Assembly (NCBI RefSeq): GCF_014639875.1
Contig: NZ_BMGD01000001.1
Location: 744,001 to 808,000 of the forward strand
DNA: 64,000 nt
Direction of reading: 5' to 3'
Source: Blastomonas aquatica
Lineage (GTDB): Bacteria > Pseudomonadota > Alphaproteobacteria > Sphingomonadales > Sphingomonadaceae
Made by a program: the position numbers and the translations under genes. Below are positions 42,462 to 51,684 of the stretch, one piece after another (positions within the stretch are counted from its first letter, which is position 1; every line of letters starts with the position of its first letter). The notes beneath the pieces are model-generated. The model was not told the origin of the DNA, made no database searches, and was given only the letters and a program-made list of their open reading frames with translations.

Positions 42462-43826
42462 ATGCTGTTCCAACTCCCCAATTTTCTGATCTTCTTCACC
42501 GTGTTCGTTGCAGGGCTGCTGGTGATCCCGCGCGCAGTCCGAATGGAATACGTGCTTGGTGCCAGCCTCTTTTTCTACGCCTGGTGGTATCCCCCGTTTC
42601 TGATCGTGCTGCTTGGCTTGATCCTGCTGGGATGGGCAGGATCGCATCTGGTTGCACGAAATCGCGGTTGGCTTGGGCTGATCGTTGTCGCAGCGTTGAT
42701 CCCCTTATTGGTCTTCAAATATACCGACTTCATCCTTGAAACGGTTGAGGATGCCACGGGCTTGCATACACCCCGCATGGATTGGCCGCTCCCGCTGGGC
42801 ATTTCTTTTGTCACCTTCACAATCATCGCTCTGTTTATCGATGTCGCACGCCGCAAGGATATCCGGCCCGCCAGCCTGCGGGATACGGCGCTTTTCATTT
42901 CCTTTTTTCCCCAGCTGATTGCTGGTCCGATTCTCCGTTCGAACGATCTGGTGCCGCAGCTTCCGGCGATCCGTTTTGACGCCAAGGCCTTTTCACCCAA
43001 TCTCGCGCTTTTCACTGTCGGCATGCTCAAGAAGGTGATGATCGCCGATCCCATTTCGACCATCGTGGATCGGCATTATGCCGCAGCTGGCGCTACCACC
43101 GGCGCGGAAGCCGCTATCGCGACGCTCGGGTTCATGACGCAGATATACTGCGATTTCAGTGCATATTCCGATATGGCGCTGGGATTGGCCGGCATGCTGG
43201 GCGTTGCGCTCCCAGAAAATTTCCGGTCGCCCTATCGCGCCACATCGATGACCGAACTCTGGCAGCGTTGGCACATGACGCTCAGCTTCTGGCTGCGCGA
43301 CTATCTTTTCCGCCCGCTCCACGCCCGGCTGCTGCACATCGCTCGTTATCTGTCGATCGTGCTTACCATGACGATATCCGGATTGTGGCACGGGGCTGCC
43401 TGGACATTCGTGCTTTGGGGCCTCGTCCAAGGGTGCATCATGGCGGTCGAAGGCTCCACGGGCTATTCAAAGATTGCGCGCAATGCACGCGGCCCAGCGC
43501 GCTGGAGCTTCATCATGATCGCCATGGTCACATGGTACGTCACGATGGTCATGTTCCGCGCACCCGATCTGGGGGCTGCCGTCGATATCTATTCGGGAAT
43601 GCTGGGCTTGCGGGGCTGGGGCGGTTGGCCTGAAGGTGCCACTATGGTCGTGGCATTGACGGCAGTGGTCTTCGCGACCCACCATCTCGATCAGGCACCG
43701 CGGATCGTTGCTGCTGCAGCGCGCGTGCCGGCACCACTGGCGATCCCCATCCTGCTTTCGATCACCATCGCTTGCGCCATCATCGCGGCAGGCCGCCCGG
43801 AAAGCTTCTATTACTTCGACTTTTAA
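42462..43826 (+). CDS. MBOAT family O-acyltransferase (AlgI-like)
   Basis: 454 residues, about ten transmembrane helices. The MBOAT signature residues are present: His271 in ELWQRWHMTLSFWLRDYLF and the catalytic His310 in SGLWHGAAWTFVLWG. AlgI-type proteins move an acyl group (usually acetyl) across the inner membrane and hand it to a periplasmic SGNH partner, here supplied by the two SGNH genes. The length is typical. The N-terminal FQLPNFLIFFTVF matches the family start, supporting the ATG at 42462. No glycosyltransferases lie beside it, so the acceptor polymer must be encoded elsewhere. Confidence 0.92.
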   Translation: MLFQLPNFLIFFTVFVAGLLVIPRAVRMEYVLGASLFFYAWWYPPFLIVLLGLILLGWAGSHLVARNRGWLGLIVVAALIPLLVFKYTDFILETVEDATGLHTPRMDWPLPLGISFVTFTIIALFIDVARRKDIRPASLRDTALFISFFPQLIAGPILRSNDLVPQLPAIRFDAKAFSPNLALFTVGMLKKVMIADPISTIVDRHYAAAGATTGAEAAIATLGFMTQIYCDFSAYSDMALGLAGMLGVALPENFRSPYRATSMTELWQRWHMTLSFWLRDYLFRPLHARLLHIARYLSIVLTMTISGLWHGAAWTFVLWGLVQGCIMAVEGSTGYSKIARNARGPARWSFIMIAMVTWYVTMVMFRAPDLGAAVDIYSGMLGLRGWGGWPEGATMVVALTAVVFATHHLDQAPRIVAAAARVPAPLAIPILLSITIACAIIAAGRPESFYYFDF

Positions 43827-43938
43827 AACGTCGGTCCGCAATTTCGCTGAGCCGCTGCCGACGCCTGCAATGTGATCCGGGGGTTGAAGGCCGAGCAGGT
43901 GCTGGTGGACCGGGAGGCGCATCGGCGCGATGCCTGGG

Positions 43939-45957
43939 TCAAACCGCCCTGAGCCCTTGCGGCATCGGCGATGGCGGCTGGTCTTTGCGGCTGCGCGCGT
44001 AAATTGCGCGCAGGTTGCCGATCGACATGGGACGGCCGAACAGGAAGCCCTGCAGCTTGTCGCATCCGGCTGCGCGGAGCAAGGCTGCCTGTTCATGGGT
44101 TTCGACACCCTCTGCGGTGACCTCCATATCCAGCCCGCGTGCCAGATTGATCGCTCCGGCCACCAGCAGCGACGCTTTGCTGTCGGGACTGAGGTTCGCC
44201 AGCAGCGATTTGTCGATCTTCACATGGCTGAAGCCGTATGTGCGCAGATAATGAATGCTGGTGAAGCCCGTTCCGAAGTCATCGAGCGCGATCGACAGCC
44301 CCATCGCCTTGAACGATTTGATCGTCCGGATCGCGGTTTCGGGTTGCGACAGGAGATATCCCTCGGTGATCTCAAGCTGCAGCCGCTGAGGAGGGAACCG
44401 GGTCTGCTCCAGCACATGCGCTACCTGCCGCAGAAAGCCGGGGTCTCGAAACTGCGCGGGCGACGCATTGACGCTCAGCGTGATGTCGCGCAGCGGACCG
44501 ACGTCGCGGCAGGCACGCTCGAGTACGAACATCCCGAGGGGATGGATCTGACCGGTCGCCTCAGCGACCTCGATGAACTGCTGCGGCGATAGCGCTCCTG
44601 CCGCCCGGCGAGGCCAGCGGATCAGCGCCTCGGTGGCCACGATCTTGCCGGAGTGCGCATCGACAACCGGCTGATAGACGACATCGAACTCATTGTTGGC
44701 GAGCCCTGTGCTGATCTCCGCCTCGATCGCCATTCGGCGCAACCGCCCGCGATCCAATGCGGATGTGTAAAAGGCAATCTTGCCCTTTGTGCCGGTCTTG
44801 ACATGGTACATCGCGGTATCGGCGCGCCGCAGTAGTTCATGCGAGGAACAGGTGCCATCGGCATTGGTGGCGATTCCGATGCTGGCGCCGACCTGCAGGA
44901 TATGCCGGTCCACCAGTACGGGGAGCGCAATCTCGTCGCTGATGCTCTCGGCCATGGATTTGGCAACAGCGGCAGCGCCGGGGGTCTCGACCAGGATGAC
45001 GAACTCGTCTCCGCCCACCCGCGCGAGCATCGAATGCGGCGGGCAGAGGTGATCGATGCGGGCACTCAGGCTGCGGATCAGGCTGTCACCGGCTTGATGC
45101 CCGTGCGTGTCGTTGATGTCCTTGAAGCCATCCAGATCGATGAACAGCACCGCCAGTCCATCGAGCGTATCGCTCTGCTGGTCATCGATCCGATCGAGCT
45201 TGGCCAGCAGCTGGCGCCGGTTGGGCAACCCGCTCAACGCATCGGTCAGTGCTATCTTGCGGTTTTCCTCGCTCAGCTTTTCGGTTTCTGCCTGCCGGTT
45301 GCGCAGATCACGTTGCGAGCAGATCAGCTTCGAAAAATCGATGTTGTAGCGGTGGGTGACGATCATCATGCCCACCCCGACGCAACCCAGCACGATGGCC
45401 TTGGCCATCATCTGGCCCTGATCAGCGATGCTGAAGAAGATGACAAAACTCAGCGTACTGGTTGCCGCCACCCGCATTGCCGCAGCTCGTATGGTCATAA
45501 GGCAGAACACGGTGCTGACCTGAGTCAAGCCCAGGAAGAAGGTGAGGTGGCCCCGGGAATAGGCATCGCCACTGCTGTAAATCCACATGCACCAGAACTC
45601 GATCGTCAGAGTCATGATGACCGCCAGCGTGCAGGTCCGCCGAATCTGCAAGGCGATTTCCGCATCCGAGAACAGCTTTGCACCATCCTGCCGCCACCAC
45701 CATGACGCCCGAACCAAGGCAATCGTGCAGATGATCACCGGCATGATAAATGTCTGAAAAATCATCGATGGCCTGAAAAAAGCCACCATGACCGCCGCAG
45801 TATTGCAGATCAGGATCAAATATAGGAGTGGCATCTGCTTCGAAAACGAACGGAACTGCGCACGTGCGAGTTCGGCATCGTCGATTTCAAGCGCAAACAG
45901 GTCATGAAAGACCTTTCGCATCGCCCGCACGCCTGAAAGTTGCAGAATATGTGACAT
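43939..45957 (-). CDS. Membrane GGDEF-EAL protein (c-di-GMP synthesis/degradation)
   Basis: 672 residues. Five to six N-terminal helices (about 42-200) are followed by a linker. The GGDEF domain has an intact GGDEF at 315-319 but no RxxD inhibitory site five residues before it. The EAL domain has an intact EAL at 443-445, the loop-6 DDFGTG motif at about 559, and LEITEGYLL. Both activities could therefore be functional: a diguanylate cyclase without product inhibition and a phosphodiesterase. The membrane part is not one I can name (MASE-like). It is divergent from the DUF1206 gene and alone in its transcript. Confidence 0.93.
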   Translation of the reverse strand: MSHILQLSGVRAMRKVFHDLFALEIDDAELARAQFRSFSKQMPLLYLILICNTAAVMVAFFRPSMIFQTFIMPVIICTIALVRASWWWRQDGAKLFSDAEIALQIRRTCTLAVIMTLTIEFWCMWIYSSGDAYSRGHLTFFLGLTQVSTVFCLMTIRAAAMRVAATSTLSFVIFFSIADQGQMMAKAIVLGCVGVGMMIVTHRYNIDFSKLICSQRDLRNRQAETEKLSEENRKIALTDALSGLPNRRQLLAKLDRIDDQQSDTLDGLAVLFIDLDGFKDINDTHGHQAGDSLIRSLSARIDHLCPPHSMLARVGGDEFVILVETPGAAAVAKSMAESISDEIALPVLVDRHILQVGASIGIATNADGTCSSHELLRRADTAMYHVKTGTKGKIAFYTSALDRGRLRRMAIEAEISTGLANNEFDVVYQPVVDAHSGKIVATEALIRWPRRAAGALSPQQFIEVAEATGQIHPLGMFVLERACRDVGPLRDITLSVNASPAQFRDPGFLRQVAHVLEQTRFPPQRLQLEITEGYLLSQPETAIRTIKSFKAMGLSIALDDFGTGFTSIHYLRTYGFSHVKIDKSLLANLSPDSKASLLVAGAINLARGLDMEVTAEGVETHEQAALLRAAGCDKLQGFLFGRPMSIGNLRAIYARSRKDQPPSPMPQGLRAV

Positions 45958-46076
45958 AACCAGCCTTGCGCATATCGCGAAGTGCTTACCGAATTCTGAA
46001 GAGCATGCTGCGGTTCGTCGCGGTCATGGGCCCCAGGCGGATGCAATGGTCGGGATCCAAGCGCGGTTTCCGGTCT

Positions 46077-46101
46077 GGAACTGCCCGAACGCGAACGCGT
46101 A
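46077..46101 (+). promoter_or_regulatory. Candidate EcfG-type promoter of the DUF1206 gene
   Basis: GGAAC (46077-46081), 16 nt, CGTA (46098-46101), 30 bp before the start codon. It is one base off the GGAAC-N16/17-CGTT consensus of the alphaproteobacterial general-stress sigma factor. Confidence 0.35.
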
Positions 46102-46130
46102 AGCTTGCTTCTACAGGAGCAGGGAAAGTC

Positions 46131-46937
46131 ATGATAGACAAGTTGCGGCGGCTTGAGACTTTTGCGCGCGCCGGATGGTTTGCACGCGGCGTGGTCTATT
46201 GTTTGCTCGCTTATATCGCGCTGACCGGTGCAGGCGCATCCGACGCAAGCCCACAGGGAGTATTTCGGTCAGTGCAGGATATGCCGGGCGGATCAGTTCT
46301 GCTCGGCCTGCTTGCGCTCGGCCTGGCGCTTTACGGTGCCTACAGGCTGTATGGCGCGGCAATGGACTCCGAAGGCAAGGGTGACGATGCCAAGGGCATC
46401 GCAATCCGGATTGGCTATGCTGCCAGCGGGATCGCCCATTTCCTCATGGCCTTTGGGGCGATCCGGCTCGCATCAGGTGGGGCGGGGGGCGAAAGCGGTA
46501 AACAGGAACAGGCGGCCGCGGGCATGATGCTCGATCTGCCGCTTGGTGGACCTGTCCTGGGCGCGGTGGGATTGTGTTTCCTGGCTGCTGCGGCGCATCA
46601 GGCGACCAAGGCCTGGACAACCGAATTCATGGAAGGCGTCGCTGCAGGCGCGCCCCAATGGGTCGTTCCCGTTGGCCGGGCAGGACTTGTTGCCCGCGCG
46701 GTCGTATTCAGTGTCATCGGGATTTCGCTGATCCGCGCCGGTTGGTTCGAGGCCGCAGGCGAGGTCAAGGGTCTGGGCGATGCGCTGTCGTCGCTGAACG
46801 ATCATCCCGAGCTCTATCTGCTCGTGGCATCTGGCCTGTTTCTGTTCGGCGTGCACAGCTTTGTCGAGGCCCGGTGGCGCCGCATTCGCGACGAGGACGT
46901 AGTGTCCCGGCTGAAGGCAAAAGCGGGCAGCGCCTAG
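46131..46937 (+). CDS. DUF1206 family membrane protein
   Basis: 268 residues containing three repeats of the DUF1206 two-helix unit. Each begins with a similar motif: FARAGWFARGVVYCLLAYIAL, RIGYAASGIAHFLMAFGAIRL and RAGLVARAVVFSVIGISLIRA. This gives six membrane helices. The function is unknown. Alphaproteobacterial members are frequently linked to stress responses, which fits the EcfG-like promoter upstream. AGGGAAAG lies 5 nt before the ATG at 46131. A charged cytosolic tail ends the protein. It appears monocistronic. Confidence 0.85.
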   Translation: MIDKLRRLETFARAGWFARGVVYCLLAYIALTGAGASDASPQGVFRSVQDMPGGSVLLGLLALGLALYGAYRLYGAAMDSEGKGDDAKGIAIRIGYAASGIAHFLMAFGAIRLASGGAGGESGKQEQAAAGMMLDLPLGGPVLGAVGLCFLAAAAHQATKAWTTEFMEGVAAGAPQWVVPVGRAGLVARAVVFSVIGISLIRAGWFEAAGEVKGLGDALSSLNDHPELYLLVASGLFLFGVHSFVEARWRRIRDEDVVSRLKAKAGSA

Positions 46938-47388
46938 GTCATCAACCAACTCCTCCGGCTTCGACGACGAGATAGCGCAAACGAGAAAGGGCCGCAGACT
47001 GAGCGATGATCTGTGCGCCGGTCGATCTGTCTGACCTGCCTGTCGAAAGACGGCATGCTGCGCTCGTGTAGCCATGCACCGGGCTGAGCAGGCCACCGGG
47101 CCGAGCGAACCAGCGTGCCGGGCGACGAGCATCGTATCGGGCAGGATGAAGAGGTCGGACGTGAGCGTAGGGGCGGACAACTGGGTTTTCAGGTCTTCGG
47201 GCAGGATCGAGCGCATCGAGGCGCGTCTGACTGTATTCAGCGGCCGATTGACACCGCTTCAAGGCCGGACGCCGGGATTTGAACGGATTGGCGCGCTGAA
47301 CGTTGGTACGCGACACCCTGCCTCGCGGTGATCCCAAGCCAAGACCTGGGGACGCGGTACCAGGAACCGAACAGGAGCCACCGCTGCG
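46938..47388. other. 451-bp gap without a convincing gene
   Basis: Short open frames exist on both strands (for example 47074-47331 on +), but none has a ribosome site, a recognisable domain or clear codon bias. The last part must carry the promoter and leader of fdhD. I looked for, and did not find, a molybdenum-cofactor-riboswitch-like structure. Confidence 0.5.
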
Positions 47389-48258
47389 ATGACCGATGCA
47401 ACCCATTCCGCAGCGATTCCAGCCCTTGCGCAAGCGCAGTCCTATCCCGTCATCCGGCTGAGCCCCGAGGTTGCATCTTCGGCGGAGCGCTGGATCGCGG
47501 TGGAGGCGCCCGTAGCGATCGAGGTGAACGGCCTTGGCTATGCGGTGATGATGGCCTCGCCTGCCGGTCTGGTCGAGTTCGGAACGGGGTTTGTGTTCAC
47601 CGAAAAACTGGTCGCCACGCTGGACGATCTTATCGATGTCACCCCGCACGAAGTCGCACAGGGCTGGCTGCTGCGGATCCGGGTCGCCGAACATTGCTTT
47701 GCTGCGGTGCGCGAACGCATCCGCCACCGCATCGCCGACAGCGGCTGCGGGCTTTGTGGTCTGGAAAATCTGGAACAGGCGCTACGCCCGCTGCCAATGA
47801 TCGAAACGGCGCCCTTAGCCGAGCCAAGCGCGATCTTTGCGGCGCTTGCAGCGCTTCCGGCTGCGCAGATGCTGAACCGGCAAACCGGCGCCGTCCACTC
47901 GGCGGCGTTGTGCAGTGCGCAAGGGGCTATCGAGCTGGCGCGCGAGGACGTCGGGCGCCACAACGCGTTCGACAAGCTGATCGGCGCGGCGTTGCTGTCG
48001 GGGCGCGCGATGGATCGGGGCTTTGTGCTGCTGTCATCGCGCTGCAGCTATGAGCTGGTCGAAAAGGCAGCGATCGCAGGCGTCACGATGCTGGTGACGA
48101 TCTCTGCACCCACGTCGCTGGCGGTCGAACGCAGCAAGGCGTGCGGGCTGACATTGGTGTCGCTGGCGCGCGCAGACAATGTTCTGGTGCTCAACGATCC
48201 GCACGGGCTGTTTACAACGACAATTCCGGCTGCTGACGAAATGACAGCTGCAAAATAG
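47389..48258 (+). CDS. fdhD: Formate dehydrogenase accessory sulfurtransferase FdhD
   Basis: 289 residues matching FdhD, which transfers sulphur from a cysteine desulfurase to the molybdenum/tungsten bis-MGD cofactor before insertion. The active-site loop carries CGLCG in GCGLCGLENLE. Further family blocks are TGAVHSAALCS, REDVGRHNAFDKLIGAAL and SSRCSYELVEKAAIAG. The N-terminal 30 residues are variable. The ATG at 47389 follows AGGAG at about 11 nt. It is 84 bp upstream of the bis-MGD oxidoreductase gene that is its likely client. Confidence 0.93.
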   Translation: MTDATHSAAIPALAQAQSYPVIRLSPEVASSAERWIAVEAPVAIEVNGLGYAVMMASPAGLVEFGTGFVFTEKLVATLDDLIDVTPHEVAQGWLLRIRVAEHCFAAVRERIRHRIADSGCGLCGLENLEQALRPLPMIETAPLAEPSAIFAALAALPAAQMLNRQTGAVHSAALCSAQGAIELAREDVGRHNAFDKLIGAALLSGRAMDRGFVLLSSRCSYELVEKAAIAGVTMLVTISAPTSLAVERSKACGLTLVSLARADNVLVLNDPHGLFTTTIPAADEMTAAK

Positions 48259-48342
48259 GTCCGAGCCCGATTGTCTCGTTGCTGCCATGGAACCTCAGCG
48301 CTGTTGGAGCTTAATTGAGGGAACCCCAAAGGATACAGCAGC

Positions 48343-50631
48343 ATGACAGACGAACCCCGCAACGACGATACCATCGATACGGTCACGTATGAGGGGTCTT
48401 CGGGCGGCTGGGGGTCGATGCGCGGCATGGTTCAGACCATGGCGCGGCAGATGTCATCGCCAGGTGCGCTGGGTACGCTGAGCACACAGAACAAGACCGG
48501 CGGTTTCATGTGCACCAGCTGCGCCTGGGGCAAGCCGAAACATCCGCATGCGTTCGAGTTCTGCGAAAACGGTGCCAAGGCGACCTTGTGGGAACTGACC
48601 TCGCAGCGCTGCACGCCCCAGTTTTTCAGCCAGCACAGCGTATCGGACCTGCGGTCGTGGACCGACCATGATCTCGAGATGACCGGGCGGCTGACGCACC
48701 CGATGCGTTACGATGCGGCCAGCGATCATTACGTCGAATGCAGCTGGGACGAGGCGTTCACCGCGATTGGGTCCGAGCTGAAATCGATCGATCCCAAGTC
48801 GGCGGTTTTCTATGCATCGGGGCGCGCCAGCCTGGAGACATCGTATCTCTATGCTCTGTTCGCGCGGCTGTATGGACACAACAACCTGCCCGACAGCTCG
48901 AACATGTGCCACGAGACGACATCTGTGACGCTGAACGAGCTGATCGGCTCGCCGGTCGGTACCTGCACGCTCGAAGACTTCGAGGAGTGCGACGCGATCT
49001 TCTTTTTCGGGCAGAACCCCGGCACCAACAGCCCGCGCTTTCTTCATCCGCTGCAAAAGGCGGTCGAGCGCGGATGCAAGATCGTGACCTTCAACCCGAT
49101 CCGGGAAACGGGTTTGTTGAGCTTCACCAACCCGCAACGCCCCGGCCAGATGCTGACCGGCCGCGATACCGATCTGAGCTGCCAGTACCTGCAGGTGCGC
49201 GCAGGCGGCGATATCGCTGCGATCATGGGGCTGTGCAAATATGTGTTTGCGCAGGACGAGGCGCGTGGCGGCACGCTGATTGACCGGGCGTTCATCGCCA
49301 AGCACTGCACCGGGTTCGACGCGTTCCGGGACAAGGCTGCTGCAACGTCGTGGGAGCGGATCGAGCAGGAATCGGGGCTGCGCCGCGCGGACATAGAGGA
49401 AGCCGGCAGGGTGTATGTCGAGGCTGAACGCGTCATCGGCATCTATGGCATGGGGCTGACCCAGCATGTGCATGGCTTCGAGAACATCGCGATGCTGCTC
49501 AACCTGCTGCTGATGCGTGGCCATATCGGTCGTCCCGGCGCGGGCATCTGCCCGGTGCGCGGCCATTCCAATGTCCAGGGTCAGCGCACCGTCGGGATCG
49601 CCGAGAAACCCGAGCTGGTCCCGCTCGACAAATTTGCCGAAATGTTCGATTTCGATCCGCCGCGCGATACCGGCATGACGACGGTCGATGTCTGCGAGGC
49701 CGTGCTCGATCGCAGCGCCAAGGCGTTTATCGGGCTCGGCGGGAATTTCCTGCGCGCGATCCCCGATCAGGGCCGGGTGGAACCTGCATGGGAGGATCTG
49801 CAGCTGACGGTGCAGATCGCCACCAAGCTCAATCGCGGGCATCTGTTCAATGGCCGGACGTCCTATCTGCTGCCCTGTCTGGGGCGCAGCGAAGAAGACA
49901 TTCAGGCCAGCGGCCCGCAGACCGTGACGATCGAGGACAGCTTCAGCCATGTGCATGGGTCGCTTGGCCACCGAACGCCGGCGAGCGAACACCTGATGTC
50001 GGAACTGGCGACCGTCGCGGGGATCGCCAAGCAGACGCTTGCGCCCAATCCGGCGGTGCGCTGGGACGCATGGACTGCCGATTACGCAATCGTCCGCGAT
50101 CTGATCGCCGAGACCTTTCACGAGGAATTCCATGACATGAACGCGCGGATGTTCGAGGCGGGCGGCTTCTATCGCGGCAACAGCGCGCGTGAACGGATCT
50201 GGAAGACGAAAAGCGGCAAGGCTCAGTTCACTGCGCCCGAAATGCTGGCGGCTACCAATGTGGCTGATGAAGAGGGGCGGTATCGTTTGGTGACGGTGCG
50301 CTCCAACGACCAGTTCAACACCACGATCTATGGCTATAGCGACCGGTTGCGCGGGATCGAAGGCAAGCGCGATGTCATCCTGATCAGCCCGGCCGATATC
50401 GAGGCGGCAGGGTTCGTCGCCGGCCAGCGGGTGCGGATCGTCGGTGATGCGGGTGATGGCCACCACCGCCAGATCGATCACTTCGAACTGGTGCCCTATG
50501 ATCTGCCGTCTGGAACTATCGTCGGCTATTATCCCGAACTCAACCCGCTGATTGCGCTGAATCATCACGACCAGACCTCGAAAACCCCGGCCAGCAAGGC
50601 TGTGCCGGTCAGGCTCGAAGCGGAATCCTGA
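48343..50631 (+). CDS. FdhF/YdeP-family molybdopterin oxidoreductase
   Basis: 762 residues of the bis-MGD oxidoreductase superfamily, YdeP branch. The N-terminus has CTSCAWGKPKHPHAFEFC (Cys57, Cys60, Cys74) as a possible iron-sulphur site with one ligand fewer than formate dehydrogenase H. In the metal-ligand region the sequence is PDSSNMCHETTS. By comparison with FdhF, the Sec/Cys position is occupied by Asp/Ser (about 184-185), so there is no protein thiol ligand. Typical cofactor-binding blocks follow (GQNPGTNSPRF, VRGHSNVQGQRT, GLGGNFLRAIPD). Substrate is unknown: formate is suggested by FdhD and the channel, while YdeP itself is linked to acid resistance. It forms an operon-like run with its neighbours. 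Confidence 0.88.
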   Translation: MTDEPRNDDTIDTVTYEGSSGGWGSMRGMVQTMARQMSSPGALGTLSTQNKTGGFMCTSCAWGKPKHPHAFEFCENGAKATLWELTSQRCTPQFFSQHSVSDLRSWTDHDLEMTGRLTHPMRYDAASDHYVECSWDEAFTAIGSELKSIDPKSAVFYASGRASLETSYLYALFARLYGHNNLPDSSNMCHETTSVTLNELIGSPVGTCTLEDFEECDAIFFFGQNPGTNSPRFLHPLQKAVERGCKIVTFNPIRETGLLSFTNPQRPGQMLTGRDTDLSCQYLQVRAGGDIAAIMGLCKYVFAQDEARGGTLIDRAFIAKHCTGFDAFRDKAAATSWERIEQESGLRRADIEEAGRVYVEAERVIGIYGMGLTQHVHGFENIAMLLNLLLMRGHIGRPGAGICPVRGHSNVQGQRTVGIAEKPELVPLDKFAEMFDFDPPRDTGMTTVDVCEAVLDRSAKAFIGLGGNFLRAIPDQGRVEPAWEDLQLTVQIATKLNRGHLFNGRTSYLLPCLGRSEEDIQASGPQTVTIEDSFSHVHGSLGHRTPASEHLMSELATVAGIAKQTLAPNPAVRWDAWTADYAIVRDLIAETFHEEFHDMNARMFEAGGFYRGNSARERIWKTKSGKAQFTAPEMLAATNVADEEGRYRLVTVRSNDQFNTTIYGYSDRLRGIEGKRDVILISPADIEAAGFVAGQRVRIVGDAGDGHHRQIDHFELVPYDLPSGTIVGYYPELNPLIALNHHDQTSKTPASKAVPVRLEAES

Positions 50632-50645
50632 TCATCGGCGATACC

Positions 50646-51437
50646 GTGCATAAAGATCCGGTCGGCGACGCGATCGCCGAGGCGGCACCTGAAATCCTTG
50701 CGGGCAAGGCCACGAAGCCCTTTGCGCAGATGGCGGTGCTCGCGGTGCTCGCAGGCATGTTCATCGGCTTTGGCTCGATCGCGGCCTTGGTCGCGCAATC
50801 GAACATGGCGGATGCAGGCGCGGTGCAGCTGCTTTCGGGCGTAGCGTTTTCGGTCGGGCTGATGCTGGTGATGGTGGTCGGCACCGAATTGTTTACCGGC
50901 AACACGCTGATGGTGCTTCCGGTCGCCACCGGCGAACTGGCGGCGGGCCGGATGCTGGGTGCCTGGACCGTGGTCTGGCTGGGCAATCTTGTCGGCAGCC
51001 TGTTGCTCGCCGGGTTGTTCTTCGCCGCTGGCGGGCTGACCGATGGTGTCGGCGAGGCGGCGGTTTCGCTCGCGGATGGCAAGCTCGAAAAGTCGGCACT
51101 CACGGTGTTCTGTTCGGGAATTCTCGCCAACATCCTTGTGTGCCTGGCTGTCTGGATGGCGATGGCGGCACCGACGATCCCGGCCAAGATCCTCGTCATC
51201 CTGGGTCCAGTAACGATCTTCGTGGCTGCGGGGCTTGAGCATTCGATCGCCAATATGTCGATCCTGCCGCTTGGTTGGCTGGCAGATACCTCGGCCCCGC
51301 CCAATCTCGCCGGTGCCGTGACCAACCTTGTGTTCAGCACTCTGGGCAACATTGCAGGCGGCGCAGCGCTTGCGCTTGCCATCACCTTTGGCCACGGCAC
51401 CCTGGGCAAGTCCGAGGCTGACAGAACACCGTCATAG
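50646..51437 (+). CDS. Formate/nitrite transporter (FocA/NirC) family channel
   Basis: 263 residues, six membrane helices with the FNT landmarks: an N-terminal KPFAQMAVLAVLAGMFIGFGS helix, GTELFTGNTLM after helix 2b, ILANILVCLAVWM, and GLEHSIANMSILPLG carrying the central pore His. FNT channels are pentamers that move formate, nitrite or hydrosulphide. The start is GTG at 50646, 15 bp after the molybdoenzyme stop, so the two genes are almost certainly co-transcribed; formate export or import for that enzyme is the simplest reading. The substrate cannot be fixed from sequence. Confidence 0.92.
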   Translation: MHKDPVGDAIAEAAPEILAGKATKPFAQMAVLAVLAGMFIGFGSIAALVAQSNMADAGAVQLLSGVAFSVGLMLVMVVGTELFTGNTLMVLPVATGELAAGRMLGAWTVVWLGNLVGSLLLAGLFFAAGGLTDGVGEAAVSLADGKLEKSALTVFCSGILANILVCLAVWMAMAAPTIPAKILVILGPVTIFVAAGLEHSIANMSILPLGWLADTSAPPNLAGAVTNLVFSTLGNIAGGAALALAITFGHGTLGKSEADRTPS

Positions 51438-51684
51438 TATGCGGCAGGTGGTGGGCAGGGCAGGGGAAAGTGACCGGTGCGGCATTACCTTGAGCATGGC
51501 CTTTTCAGCATTCGCCCTGACCCGTTCCGGTGACGTGCTGATCGGACGGATGGCCCGGCAAACTGCGGAACGTCGGCCACGCTGCCCCGTTCTTGTCAAA
51601 ACCACCCCTTTCCATCGCAGGAGCCCGACCGATGACCGTCCTATCCCTTCGCCCTCATAGTCAAGCCCGTCTGGAGACTCCCGC

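Noticed and set aside
47074..47331. 85-codon forward frame in the gap before fdhD
   Set aside because: No ribosome site, no domain and irregular codon use; not supported as a gene.
48454..50568. 704-codon open frame antisense to the molybdoenzyme gene
   Set aside because: High-GC coding strands leave long open antisense frames. The encoded sequence has no domain, while the + strand is clearly YdeP-like.
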